NCBI GenBank assembly: GCA_024227975.1
Contig: JAAETV010000568.1
Location: 1 to 8,626, forward strand
Direction: 5' to 3'
From: Actinomycetes bacterium
Lineage (GTDB): Bacteria > Actinomycetota > Acidimicrobiia > Acidimicrobiales > SZUA-35
Length of the DNA: 8,626 nucleotides
Part shown: in pieces, positions 1-5,179 of the stretch
Numbering within the stretch: the first letter of the stretch is position 1
How the letters are laid out: each line of letters begins with the position of its first letter
The notes under the pieces: model-generated
What the model saw: the letters and a program-made list of their open reading frames with translations, nothing else
Databases searched by the model: none
Told to the model about the DNA's origin: nothing
Made by a program: the position numbers and the translations under genes

Positions 1-54
1 GACTCGGTCGGCTGAATCTGGTGTCGCGTGTCGCGCCCAGGCCGTTGGTTCCGG

Positions 55-1269
55 TCAGAAGGCAGGCAGCAGTCGGTCGAGGTGGACGAAGAAGAGGAAC
101 AGCGGAACGATGGCCACCGGTGCCGTGGCCAGGTAAGCAGCCCGAGGACGCCAGAGGCGGCCAGCGACCCAGCCGGCGTGGGCGATCAGTACGAGGACGG
201 TGGCCCACAGGGCGGTTGGATCTGCCTCCCCTGGTTGCCAACCGAGCGAATCACCCCTGGTCCCACCGGACTCGCCTTCGGCCGCACCGAGATCCTCGGC
301 CACGATGACGGGGGGTGTCGCTGAAGGGGCCGGCTCGGGGGCTGCCAATCCTGACCGGGCGGCGATGGCGGTTCGATCCAGTCCGGGGGGACTGAGCGGG
401 ATGGCCTCGGCTGGTGGGGGTGGCGAGAACTGGGCTGTCTGGTCGGACAGGGGGGAGCCGAGGTCAGGGCCATCGACCAGTAGGGCCGACACCACGATCC
501 GCTGCCGGGCCGAATACCGGGGATGGCATGCGGTCAAGGTCAGCCGATCATCGCCTGAGTCGGCAATCACCTCGACGGCAGAGGGATCGACGATCGTGTG
601 GCCGCGCTGGTCTTCGTCGGGCCCACGGTGGTCTTCCACCGCGTAGGTGAACACCCCATCGACGGTTTCGACCGTGATCAGGTCGCCTGGTACCAGATGG
701 TCGAGATCAAGAAAGGGAGCTCCATGGGTCGTTCGATGGCCGGCGATGGCAACATTGCCTCCGTAGCCGGGAAGGGCCGAGCTCGGGTAGTGGCCGGGAC
801 CTTGACGCAGGGTGTCGCGCTCGACTCCCTGGGAGATCACCTTTGAAACACCGATCGACGGGATCTCGATGCGGCCCAGGACCTCGCCTTCGGCCGGTAG
901 CGGAGGTTGGGGCTGGTTTGGGGCGTGCTGGTGGGAGCTCATGGCCAATGACCTCACTGTCTCGGTGTCGTCGACGGTGAGCCCAGGGTGAGGCTTGCTC
1001 GATGCTTGTTGGCTGACTGCTCCTGGCCCGGCGGGTCCCCGCTCCGCCAGGGCCAACTGGCCGGGGGGGAGCTGGTCGGCCCAGGCGTCACCGGTCTGGG
1101 CCGACAGCTTGTTCTCCAGCTCGGTGTCCAGTCGTCGCTGGGCCTGCCATTCGAGTGCCCCGGTGCCCCAAAGCTGGTAGCAGGCGAATGCCACGACCAG
1201 GACGCCGAGGATGACCAGGGTGCGTCCGATCCGTTCCAGAGGCTCGTCGACGGGGGAGTTGGCGGCCAT
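55..1269 (-). CDS. Class E-type sortase with C-terminal membrane helices
   Basis: A membrane-bound cysteine transpeptidase that would cleave sorting signals on secreted proteins and join them to the cell envelope. An N-terminal membrane helix lies at about residues 17-34. A variable linker follows, and the sortase fold runs from about 129 to 266. His178 sits in AGHRTTHG, Cys248 in TLTACHP and Arg257 in ARQRIVV, matching the family's catalytic His, Cys and Arg. The usual motif in this class is TLTTCHP, so Ala247 is a mild departure. After the catalytic domain comes a Pro/Ala-rich linker (about 268-350) and two further hydrophobic segments (about 353-371 and 377-397). The protein should therefore cross the membrane more than once. 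An in-frame TAG lies two codons upstream of the ATG at 1269, which fixes the start at or after that codon; the ribosome binding site is weak. No LPxTG- or LAxTG-type substrate is visible in the window. The family call is firm; the class E label is likely. Confidence 0.92.
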   Translation of the reverse strand: MAANSPVDEPLERIGRTLVILGVLVVAFACYQLWGTGALEWQAQRRLDTELENKLSAQTGDAWADQLPPGQLALAERGPAGPGAVSQQASSKPHPGLTVDDTETVRSLAMSSHQHAPNQPQPPLPAEGEVLGRIEIPSIGVSKVISQGVERDTLRQGPGHYPSSALPGYGGNVAIAGHRTTHGAPFLDLDHLVPGDLITVETVDGVFTYAVEDHRGPDEDQRGHTIVDPSAVEVIADSGDDRLTLTACHPRYSARQRIVVSALLVDGPDLGSPLSDQTAQFSPPPPAEAIPLSPPGLDRTAIAARSGLAAPEPAPSATPPVIVAEDLGAAEGESGGTRGDSLGWQPGEADPTALWATVLVLIAHAGWVAGRLWRPRAAYLATAPVAIVPLFLFFVHLDRLLPAF

Positions 1270-1451
1270 CTCGATCTATCGGCCACCTGGCCCCCAACTT
1301 CATCATCAGGGAAGGTTCGCTGAATCTGAACTAGTCGATGAGCTCGTGGCCGGCGAGATCCACGGGTGAGTTCCTCATGTCAGAAAAAGGGGTGAGACGG
1401 GTCAGCGGAAGACATGGTGAAAGTGTCAAATGGAAGAAGCAGGGCTCAGCT
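1270..1451. other. Gap between the DUF2510 gene and the sortase gene
   Basis: This 182-bp gap separates two minus-strand genes. I see no credible coding region in it. A weak inverted repeat at 1436-1453 (GAAGC, 8-nt loop, GCTTC) spans the stop codon of the DUF2510 gene. It is not followed on the minus strand by a clear T-run, so it is poor evidence for a terminator. Whether the sortase has its own promoter here or is read from upstream cannot be decided from the sequence. Confidence 0.4.
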
Positions 1452-1688
1452 TCAGATGACTGCCAAGAGAATGATGACGATGAAGCAGGTTGCGAGAAGG
1501 AGGAGGATGATGCGATCGGGTGGCTTCGTGACTGGAGGAGGGTGTCGCGGGTCCCTCGACTCGATATCGACGATATAGGCGTTGGTCCAGCCCCTCGTCT
1601 GGCCGGCGTAATACCTCTGATAGCGCCCATCGCCGACCGGGTACCAGCCTGGTCTGCGAGGTTCGCGGATGCTGGTTTCATAGAGCAT
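1452..1688 (-). CDS. Small DUF2510-domain protein with C-terminal membrane helix
   Basis: A 78-residue protein. Residues 12-38 begin RPGWYPVGDGRYQRYY and continue to a conserved-type GWTNAY. This matches the DUF2510 pattern (PGWYPDP-DGRYR-YWDG-WT), a short aromatic-rich domain common at the N-terminus of actinobacterial membrane proteins and of unknown function. A short Pro-rich stretch (48-57) leads to one strongly hydrophobic helix (about 59-78) that ends the protein. The expected form is a tail-anchored protein with a cytoplasmic DUF2510 head. The start is well supported: the minus strand carries AAGGTG at 1698-1693, four bases before the ATG. It lies upstream of the sortase on the same strand, but the 182-bp gap leaves co-transcription uncertain. 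No function can be assigned beyond a membrane-associated role. Confidence 0.82.
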   Translation of the reverse strand: MLYETSIREPRRPGWYPVGDGRYQRYYAGQTRGWTNAYIVDIESRDPRHPPPVTKPPDRIILLLLATCFIVIILLAVI

Positions 1689-1765
1689 GAGTCACCTTGC
1701 AGCCCATCCCCCCGGGTGGCCGAGGGGTCGGGCCATCCATCTACCATTTGTGGGTGCGGTCGGCC

Positions 1766-1793
1766 TTCACGGTGCAAGGTCAAGGCGTATAGT
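1766..1793 (+). promoter_or_regulatory. Possible sigma70-type promoter towards ccmA
   Basis: TTCACG (1766-1771) and TATAGT (1788-1793) are separated by 16 bp, a tolerable match to -35 and -10 boxes. If used, transcription would start near 1800 and give a leader of about 300 nt that includes both hairpins downstream. Such matches arise by chance in non-coding DNA, and the promoter rules of this organism are unknown. Confidence 0.22.
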
Positions 1794-1855
1794 CCGCTAT
1801 CTATCAGACCGTGAACGAGGCCTTCTGGTTACATCAGATATGGCGAGGCGGGGGT

Positions 1856-1878
1856 GCACCATCTGCACTAGAAGGTGC
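1856..1878 (+). repeat. Short hairpin in the intergenic region
   Basis: GCACC (1856-1860) pairs with GGTGC (1874-1878). After one A-A mismatch, TCT (1862-1864) pairs with AGA (1870-1872), leaving a 5-nt loop. No T-run follows on either strand, so it is not a typical intrinsic terminator. It could be a protein-binding dyad or part of a leader RNA. A second small dyad, GGATG-GT-CATCC, lies close by at 1892-1903. Confidence 0.4.
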
Positions 1879-1935
1879 TACAAATGTTGGCGGATGGTCA
1901 TCCCCATTCCATCTACCGATTGAAGCCGGGATGAC

Positions 1936-2013
1936 CCAGAGGCCCTGGGGCTGATCCAACTACGAGGTGCGTGCAAGGTCCCTCTGGATCAGTGACCAGG
2001 GCCCTATCCTCTG
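1936..2013 (+). promoter_or_regulatory. Imperfect inverted repeat with alternative pairing, upstream of ccmA
   Basis: GGCCCTGG (1941-1948) plus CTGATCC (1951-1957) pair with GGATCAG (1986-1992) plus CCAGGGCC (1996-2003), giving 15 base pairs around a 2-by-3 internal loop and a 28-nt apical loop. CAGAG (1937-1941) and CTCTG (2009-2013) could add an outer helix, although base 1941 is shared with the main stem. CCAGAGG (1936-1942) can instead pair with CCTCTGG (1981-1987), which competes with the main stem. Two exclusive folds before an operon resemble an attenuator or cis-regulatory leader. No T-run and no known riboswitch motif is seen, so the function is open. It could equally be a DNA-level operator. 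Confidence 0.4.
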
Positions 2014-2103
2014 AGCGTCCCGTCCTGGTGTGTGGGTCCGGCCCGCATCGGCTGGCCAGATGACAGCCCATCAGCGGCCCCAAGGTGGGTGAACGGCCCT
2101 ATC

Positions 2104-2916
2104 GTGGTGGCTGTGAGCGACGGCGACGCAATCCCTGAGCAGCCCGCGCCGCAGGGCGAGGCGGACGAGGCGACAGGGTCCGATTCTGTGATCTCCCTTG
2201 ATGGAGCGATCAGCTTGATCGACCGATTCCCCGCATTGGCCGGCGTTGATCTCACCATCGACGAAGGTGAGATCGTCCTGCTCCGGGGGCCGAACGGGGC
2301 GGGCAAGACCACGTTGCTTCGCCTCTGCGCCGGGCTGGCCCCGCTGAGCGAGGGAGCCGGGTCGGTTCTCGACTACGACCTCGGTGATCGCACCCAGCGG
2401 CGCTCCCTTCGTCGCCACACCGGCCTCTTGGCCCACACCACCTTCCTCTACGATGAGTTGACGGTCGAGGAGAACCTGATCTTCTGGGCCAAGGCCAACC
2501 GCATAGACATCGGGTCAGTTGATCCCGTGATGGATCGCTTGGCCCTCAGCAACCGGCTCCGTCAGGTGAAGGTCAGCAGTCTCTCGGCCGGACAGCGGCG
2601 TCGAACTTCACTGGCAGTGCTGGTCGTCCGCCGCCCCCGGCTCTGGCTTCTCGACGAACCACACGCTGGGCTCGACATCAACGGTCGTGACTTCGTCGAC
2701 GGGTTGGTCCGCCACGCTGTCGCCTTTGGGGCAACCGTGATGTTCGCCTCCCACGACTTCGATCGGGCCGTCGACATCGCAACCAGAACCGTTGTCGTCG
2801 CTGGTGGACAGATCATCGACCCCGGCATCAACTCGGGGTCTGCGGCCGCCGCGGCCGACGCCGAAGGTCCACAGTGGGAAGAAGACGACGCTGATCATCG
2901 AGAAGGGGGAGTCTGA
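2104..2916 (+). CDS. ccmA: Heme exporter ATP-binding protein CcmA
   Basis: The ATPase subunit of the CcmABCD complex, which uses ATP to release heme-loaded CcmE during cytochrome c maturation. Counted from GTG 2104 (270 residues), the Walker A motif GPNGAGKTT is at 62-70, the ABC signature LSAGQ at 160-164, Walker B LWLLDEP at 180-186 and the switch His at 217. The stretch RFPALAGVDL before Walker A and the RLCAGL after it are CcmA-like. About 30 residues after the ABC domain form an Ala-rich then acidic tail not needed for the fold. The start is uncertain. GTG codons at 2104, 2107 and 2113 are all in frame, and GTG 2089 and 2032 lie further upstream. The best ribosome-binding stretch (2082-2089) is rather far from 2104. 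It is the first gene of the operon. The DNA-binding-free architecture and the neighbours make another ABC function unlikely. Confidence 0.92.
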   Translation: MVAVSDGDAIPEQPAPQGEADEATGSDSVISLDGAISLIDRFPALAGVDLTIDEGEIVLLRGPNGAGKTTLLRLCAGLAPLSEGAGSVLDYDLGDRTQRRSLRRHTGLLAHTTFLYDELTVEENLIFWAKANRIDIGSVDPVMDRLALSNRLRQVKVSSLSAGQRRRTSLAVLVVRRPRLWLLDEPHAGLDINGRDFVDGLVRHAVAFGATVMFASHDFDRAVDIATRTVVVAGGQIIDPGINSGSAAAAADAEGPQWEEDDADHREGGV

Positions 2917-3611
2917 TGCTGCGAGATGCCTGGCTGATGACGGTCAAGGACCTCAAGATCGAGCTCAGCTCTCGGGTTGTCATGGCCCAGATAATGCCCT
3001 TCGGATTCCTGATTCTCATCCTGTTCGGCTTGGCCATTTCCCCCGATCTACTTGTGGTCGGCGATGCCCGTAGATCGGTGTTGGAAGAGGTGTCCCCAGC
3101 CCTGTTCTGGCTGGCCGTTCTCCTGTCGGGGCTGATGGCTCTGGGACGAGCCTTCGCCGTCGAGGCCCAAGACGGCAACCTCGACGCCCTGCGCATGGCC
3201 GGTATCGATCCCGCTGGCGTCTTCTTGGGAAAGGCCTTGGCGGTCGCCGTTCAGCTGGCTGCCATCGAGATCATTCTTGGCTTCGGGGCTTTCGTGGTGT
3301 TCGGGGCCCCTCTGGCCGACCCGATCCTGCTCCTGATCACCATCGTGTTGGCAACAGCTGGCGTCACCCTGGCCGGAACCATGTACGCCGCCCTGGCAGC
3401 CGGCCTCCGGACGCGAGATACTCTCGTGCCATTGTTGGTGCTGCCTGTGTTGGCTCCGGTCCTGTTGGGGGCAACGCTCGCCACCCGAGACGCCTTGTTC
3501 GCAGACCCAGGAGTCCTGGGCTGGTCGTGGGCCATGTTGTTGGCCGTTTTCGCTCTGCTATACCTGGGGGTTGGGATGCTCGCTTTCGGTCCGCTGCTGG
3601 AGGAGTCGTGA
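2916..3611 (+). CDS. ccmB: Heme exporter membrane protein CcmB
   Basis: A 231-residue integral membrane subunit that partners CcmA in the CcmABCD complex. Six hydrophobic segments are visible at about 22-42, 61-82, 103-131, 136-163, 169-190 and 201-226, the expected number and length for CcmB. The segment GLRTRDTLVPLLVLPVLAPV (about 163-182) corresponds to the conserved loop and fifth helix of the family. The ATG overlaps the ccmA stop by one base (TGATG at 2914-2918). It has a strong ribosome binding site, AAGGGGGAG at 2903-2911. Tight coupling to ccmA fits a fixed subunit ratio. No anomaly is seen. Confidence 0.93.
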   Translation: MLRDAWLMTVKDLKIELSSRVVMAQIMPFGFLILILFGLAISPDLLVVGDARRSVLEEVSPALFWLAVLLSGLMALGRAFAVEAQDGNLDALRMAGIDPAGVFLGKALAVAVQLAAIEIILGFGAFVVFGAPLADPILLLITIVLATAGVTLAGTMYAALAAGLRTRDTLVPLLVLPVLAPVLLGATLATRDALFADPGVLGWSWAMLLAVFALLYLGVGMLAFGPLLEES

Positions 3612-4393
3612 CTACATCTTCCACTACACCTGCAACTCCTGAGCCGAGGGCTCCTGCACCGGCCAACACCGGGTCGCCGGCTACCCGCTGGATCGGGGCT
3701 CTGGCCTTGGTCGGGGTGGGGATGACGCTTCTGTTCGGGCTCGTGATATCAGGTCCCGAAGAAACCCAGGGCGACGCCGCCCGACTTCTCTATATCCACC
3801 TCCCAACGGTGGCCGCCGCCTACCTCGGCTTTTTCATCACCATGGTCGGCTCCATCATCTACCTCCGCAACGGCTCCAGGTTCTGGGACCTGCTCGCATC
3901 GGCTGCGGCTGAGATCGGGGTCCTGTTCTGTGCCTTGCTCCTGATAACCGGGGCCTTGTGGGGAAAGCCGACCTGGGGTGTCTATTGGCAGTGGGACCCC
4001 CGCCTGACCAGCACCACCGTCATGTTCGTCATGTACATCGGCTACCTCGCCGTCCGTCGCCTCGAACTACCCCCCGATGTCCGCTCCCGCCGGGCTGCGG
4101 TTCTCGGCATTGTCAGCTTCTTGAACGTCGTCATCGTTCACTACTCGGTCAAGTGGTGGCGGGGCCTCCACCAGGGTGAGTCCCTGGGAGCTGATACCCA
4201 GATCAAGGGGATGATCCTGTTCTCGCTGCTCATCGGGTTGGTGACCTTCCTGGCCATCTTCGCTTGGCTTCTGATTCACCGCTTTCGGGTCGCGTGGCTC
4301 AGCTACCAGGTCGACGAGCTCGGCCTGGCCCGAGCCTTGGCTGAACGGCGAGCCGAGACTGATGCCACTGGCCTGCTAGGGAGGAAGGACTGA
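3608..4393 (+). CDS. ccmC: Heme-handling protein CcmC
   Basis: The membrane protein that presents heme to CcmE on the outer face of the membrane. Counted from GTG 3608 (261 residues), the tryptophan-rich WWD signature WGVYWQWDPRLT lies at 123-134. The two flanking heme-ligand histidines are His64 (YIHLP) and His178 (VHYSVKWW). Six hydrophobic segments frame these motifs. The first ~27 residues are Thr/Pro/Ala-rich and low in complexity, an extension over compact CcmC proteins. The GTG start overlaps the ccmB stop by 4 nt (GTGA) and follows GGAGGAG at 3599-3605. An upstream in-frame start inside ccmB would give a longer product but is less likely. The position of the WWD motif after the second His-bearing helix and the short length separate it from CcmF and CcsA. 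Confidence 0.95.
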   Translation: MTTSSTTPATPEPRAPAPANTGSPATRWIGALALVGVGMTLLFGLVISGPEETQGDAARLLYIHLPTVAAAYLGFFITMVGSIIYLRNGSRFWDLLASAAAEIGVLFCALLLITGALWGKPTWGVYWQWDPRLTSTTVMFVMYIGYLAVRRLELPPDVRSRRAAVLGIVSFLNVVIVHYSVKWWRGLHQGESLGADTQIKGMILFSLLIGLVTFLAIFAWLLIHRFRVAWLSYQVDELGLARALAERRAETDATGLLGRKD

Positions 4394-4527
4394 TGCACTG
4401 GGAGTTCGTCATCGCCGGATACGGCGTCGTCGCGGCCGGTTTGCTCGTCTACAGCGTCGCCCTCATCCGCAAGGGCCAGTCTCTCTCCAAGCGGATCCCT
4501 CCGGAACGAAGGCGCTTCCATGACTGA
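4393..4527 (+). CDS. ccmD: Small membrane protein CcmD
   Basis: A 44-residue protein. It starts MHWEFVIAGYGVVAAGLLVY, which forms a single membrane helix (about 5-25), followed by a basic tail (RKGQSLSKRIPPERRRFHD). In characterised systems CcmD is a short single-helix protein that helps release heme-bound CcmE from CcmABC. Sequence conservation in the family is low, so the call rests on size, topology, the aromatic residue near the N-terminus, the basic C-terminal tail and the position between ccmC and ccmE. The ATG overlaps the ccmC TGA by one base. It follows a strong ribosome binding site, GGGAGGAAGG, at 4379-4388. Its stop overlaps the ccmE start by 8 nt. Confidence 0.85.
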   Translation: MHWEFVIAGYGVVAAGLLVYSVALIRKGQSLSKRIPPERRRFHD

Positions 4528-5008
4528 TCTCGATCTCAGCCCCCGGGGTCCAGCCGACGAGGGCTCTTCCTCGTCGCCCCGCAAGCGATCGATCCGAAAC
4601 ATCGCAGTCATGAGCATCCTCGTGCTGGTGCTCGGCTTCGTGCTCTTCCAGGCCATCACCAGTGCCCGAGTCTTCTTCCTCAACGTCGACGAGGCGGTCG
4701 AGCAACGAGCTGAGCTCGGTGACCGCAACTTCCGCATGCAGGGCACTGTGGTCTCCGAAGATGGGGTCGACGACATTGGCGCCCTACTGTTCGACGTCTC
4801 GTTCAACGGCGAGACGGTATCGGTCCGCCACACTGGCGATGAGCCATCGAGCCTGTTCGCAATCGGGGAGAAGGTCGTCGTTGAGGGACACTGGCAAGGT
4901 CAGGTCTTCCGGTCCCACCAGATCCTGGTGAAGCACTCTGAGGAATACATCGAAGAGAATCCAGATCGGCTCGACTATGAGCTGGAATCGGACGCAACCG
5001 GCGAGTAG
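4520..5008 (+). CDS. ccmE: Heme chaperone CcmE
   Basis: The membrane-anchored chaperone that binds heme covalently and passes it to the cytochrome c heme lyase. It has 162 residues. An N-terminal basic stretch (21-26) precedes one membrane helix (about 27-46), and an OB-fold domain on the outer face follows (about 50-140). The heme-binding motif is HSEEY, with His139 as the expected covalent heme ligand and Tyr143 as the axial ligand (HxxxY type, not the Cys-containing variant). An acidic tail of about 19 residues follows. The start is supported by GAAGG at 4508-4512, seven bases before the ATG. An intact His139 implies that heme delivery to a lyase takes place, so a complete CcmF should exist somewhere in the genome. 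Confidence 0.95.
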   Translation: MTDLDLSPRGPADEGSSSSPRKRSIRNIAVMSILVLVLGFVLFQAITSARVFFLNVDEAVEQRAELGDRNFRMQGTVVSEDGVDDIGALLFDVSFNGETVSVRHTGDEPSSLFAIGEKVVVEGHWQGQVFRSHQILVKHSEEYIEENPDRLDYELESDATGE

Positions 5009-5017
5009 TCGCAATTC

Positions 5018-5179
5018 GTGAACGCCACTATCGCGTTCGGGTTCGTCGTTCTGGGCCTCACCACCTCCGTGTTTGGCGCCGCCGGTGGCGCCGTTGCCAT
5101 CCCTGGACCCACTCCTGCTAGACACTCCTCCTTCCGACTTACTCAAGCGCCCCATTGCTCAGGTCGACAACTCACCTGA
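5018..5179 (+). pseudogene. ccmF: Probable 5' stub of ccmF (heme lyase)
   Basis: A 53-residue frame starting GTG at 5018, ten bases after ccmE. The first ~28 residues, beginning VNATIAFGFVVLGLTTSVFG, are hydrophobic and resemble the first membrane helix of CcmF, the gene expected after ccmE. CcmF is normally over 600 residues with many helices and a WWD motif. Here the hydrophobic run stops after about 28 residues. It is replaced by a polar, low-complexity tail (PGPTPARHSSFRLTQAPHC and a few more) ending at a TGA that overlaps the moxR ATG by one base. I infer a large internal or 3' deletion of ccmF, or an assembly join between two operons. An unrelated small single-helix protein coupled to moxR is the main alternative. 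No clear ribosome binding site precedes the GTG. Confidence 0.45.
5075..5092. repeat. GC-rich inverted repeat inside the ccmF stub
   Basis: GGCGCC (5075-5080) and GGCGCC (5087-5092) flank a 6-nt spacer and can form a strong 6-bp hairpin. It lies just before the point where CcmF-like sequence is lost. No T-run follows. It could have promoted a deletion or be a chance product of Gly/Ala codons. Confidence 0.35.

Larger units (their letters stand above)
1731..1980. repeat. Two short motifs recurring in the same order
   Basis: CCATCTACC occurs at 1737-1745 and at 1909-1917; a 14-base window starting at each copy matches at 12 positions. GTGCAAGGTC occurs at 1772-1781 and at 1971-1980. Each copy of the first motif is followed, 35 and 62 bp later, by a copy of the second. 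A GG(C/T)CATCC element also precedes each CCATCTACC. The arrangement looks like a decayed tandem duplication or a pair of operator regions. The core TGCAAGGT appears a third time on the minus strand at 1701-1694, at the ribosome binding site of the DUF2510 gene. Confidence 0.35.
1689..2103. other. Divergent intergenic region
   Basis: A stretch of about 415 bp between the minus-strand DUF2510 gene and plus-strand ccmA. It should contain promoters for both directions. It holds one promoter-like pair on the plus strand, a 23-nt hairpin, a longer inverted repeat with alternative pairing, and short motifs that recur in the same order. Open frames across it have no recognisable protein character. 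I found no tRNA or known riboswitch consensus. The part nearest ccmA (2014-2103) holds nothing beyond a possible AAGGTGGG ribosome-binding stretch at 2082-2089. Confidence 0.6.

Noticed and set aside
1331..1814. Overlapping frames on both strands (150 and 158 codons) across the DUF2510 gene
   Set aside because: Neither has a family motif, while the 78-codon minus-strand frame has a DUF2510 signature, a membrane helix and a good ribosome binding site.
1687..1923. Plus-strand 78-codon frame with a C-x2-C-x3-C-x2-C pattern near its end
   Set aside because: It starts on top of the DUF2510 start codon, has no ribosome binding site, and its remaining residues show no protein character. The Cys cluster coincides with the hairpin at 1856-1878, so it is probably chance.
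1936..2013. Possible tRNA or intrinsic terminator
   Set aside because: No T-arm consensus or cloverleaf can be drawn, and no T-run follows the stem, so neither label fits.
4303..4833. Minus-strand 176-codon frame opposite ccmC, ccmD and ccmE
   Set aside because: Its composition (Ser, Arg, Thr-rich) is that of a shadow frame, and the plus strand carries three recognised genes.
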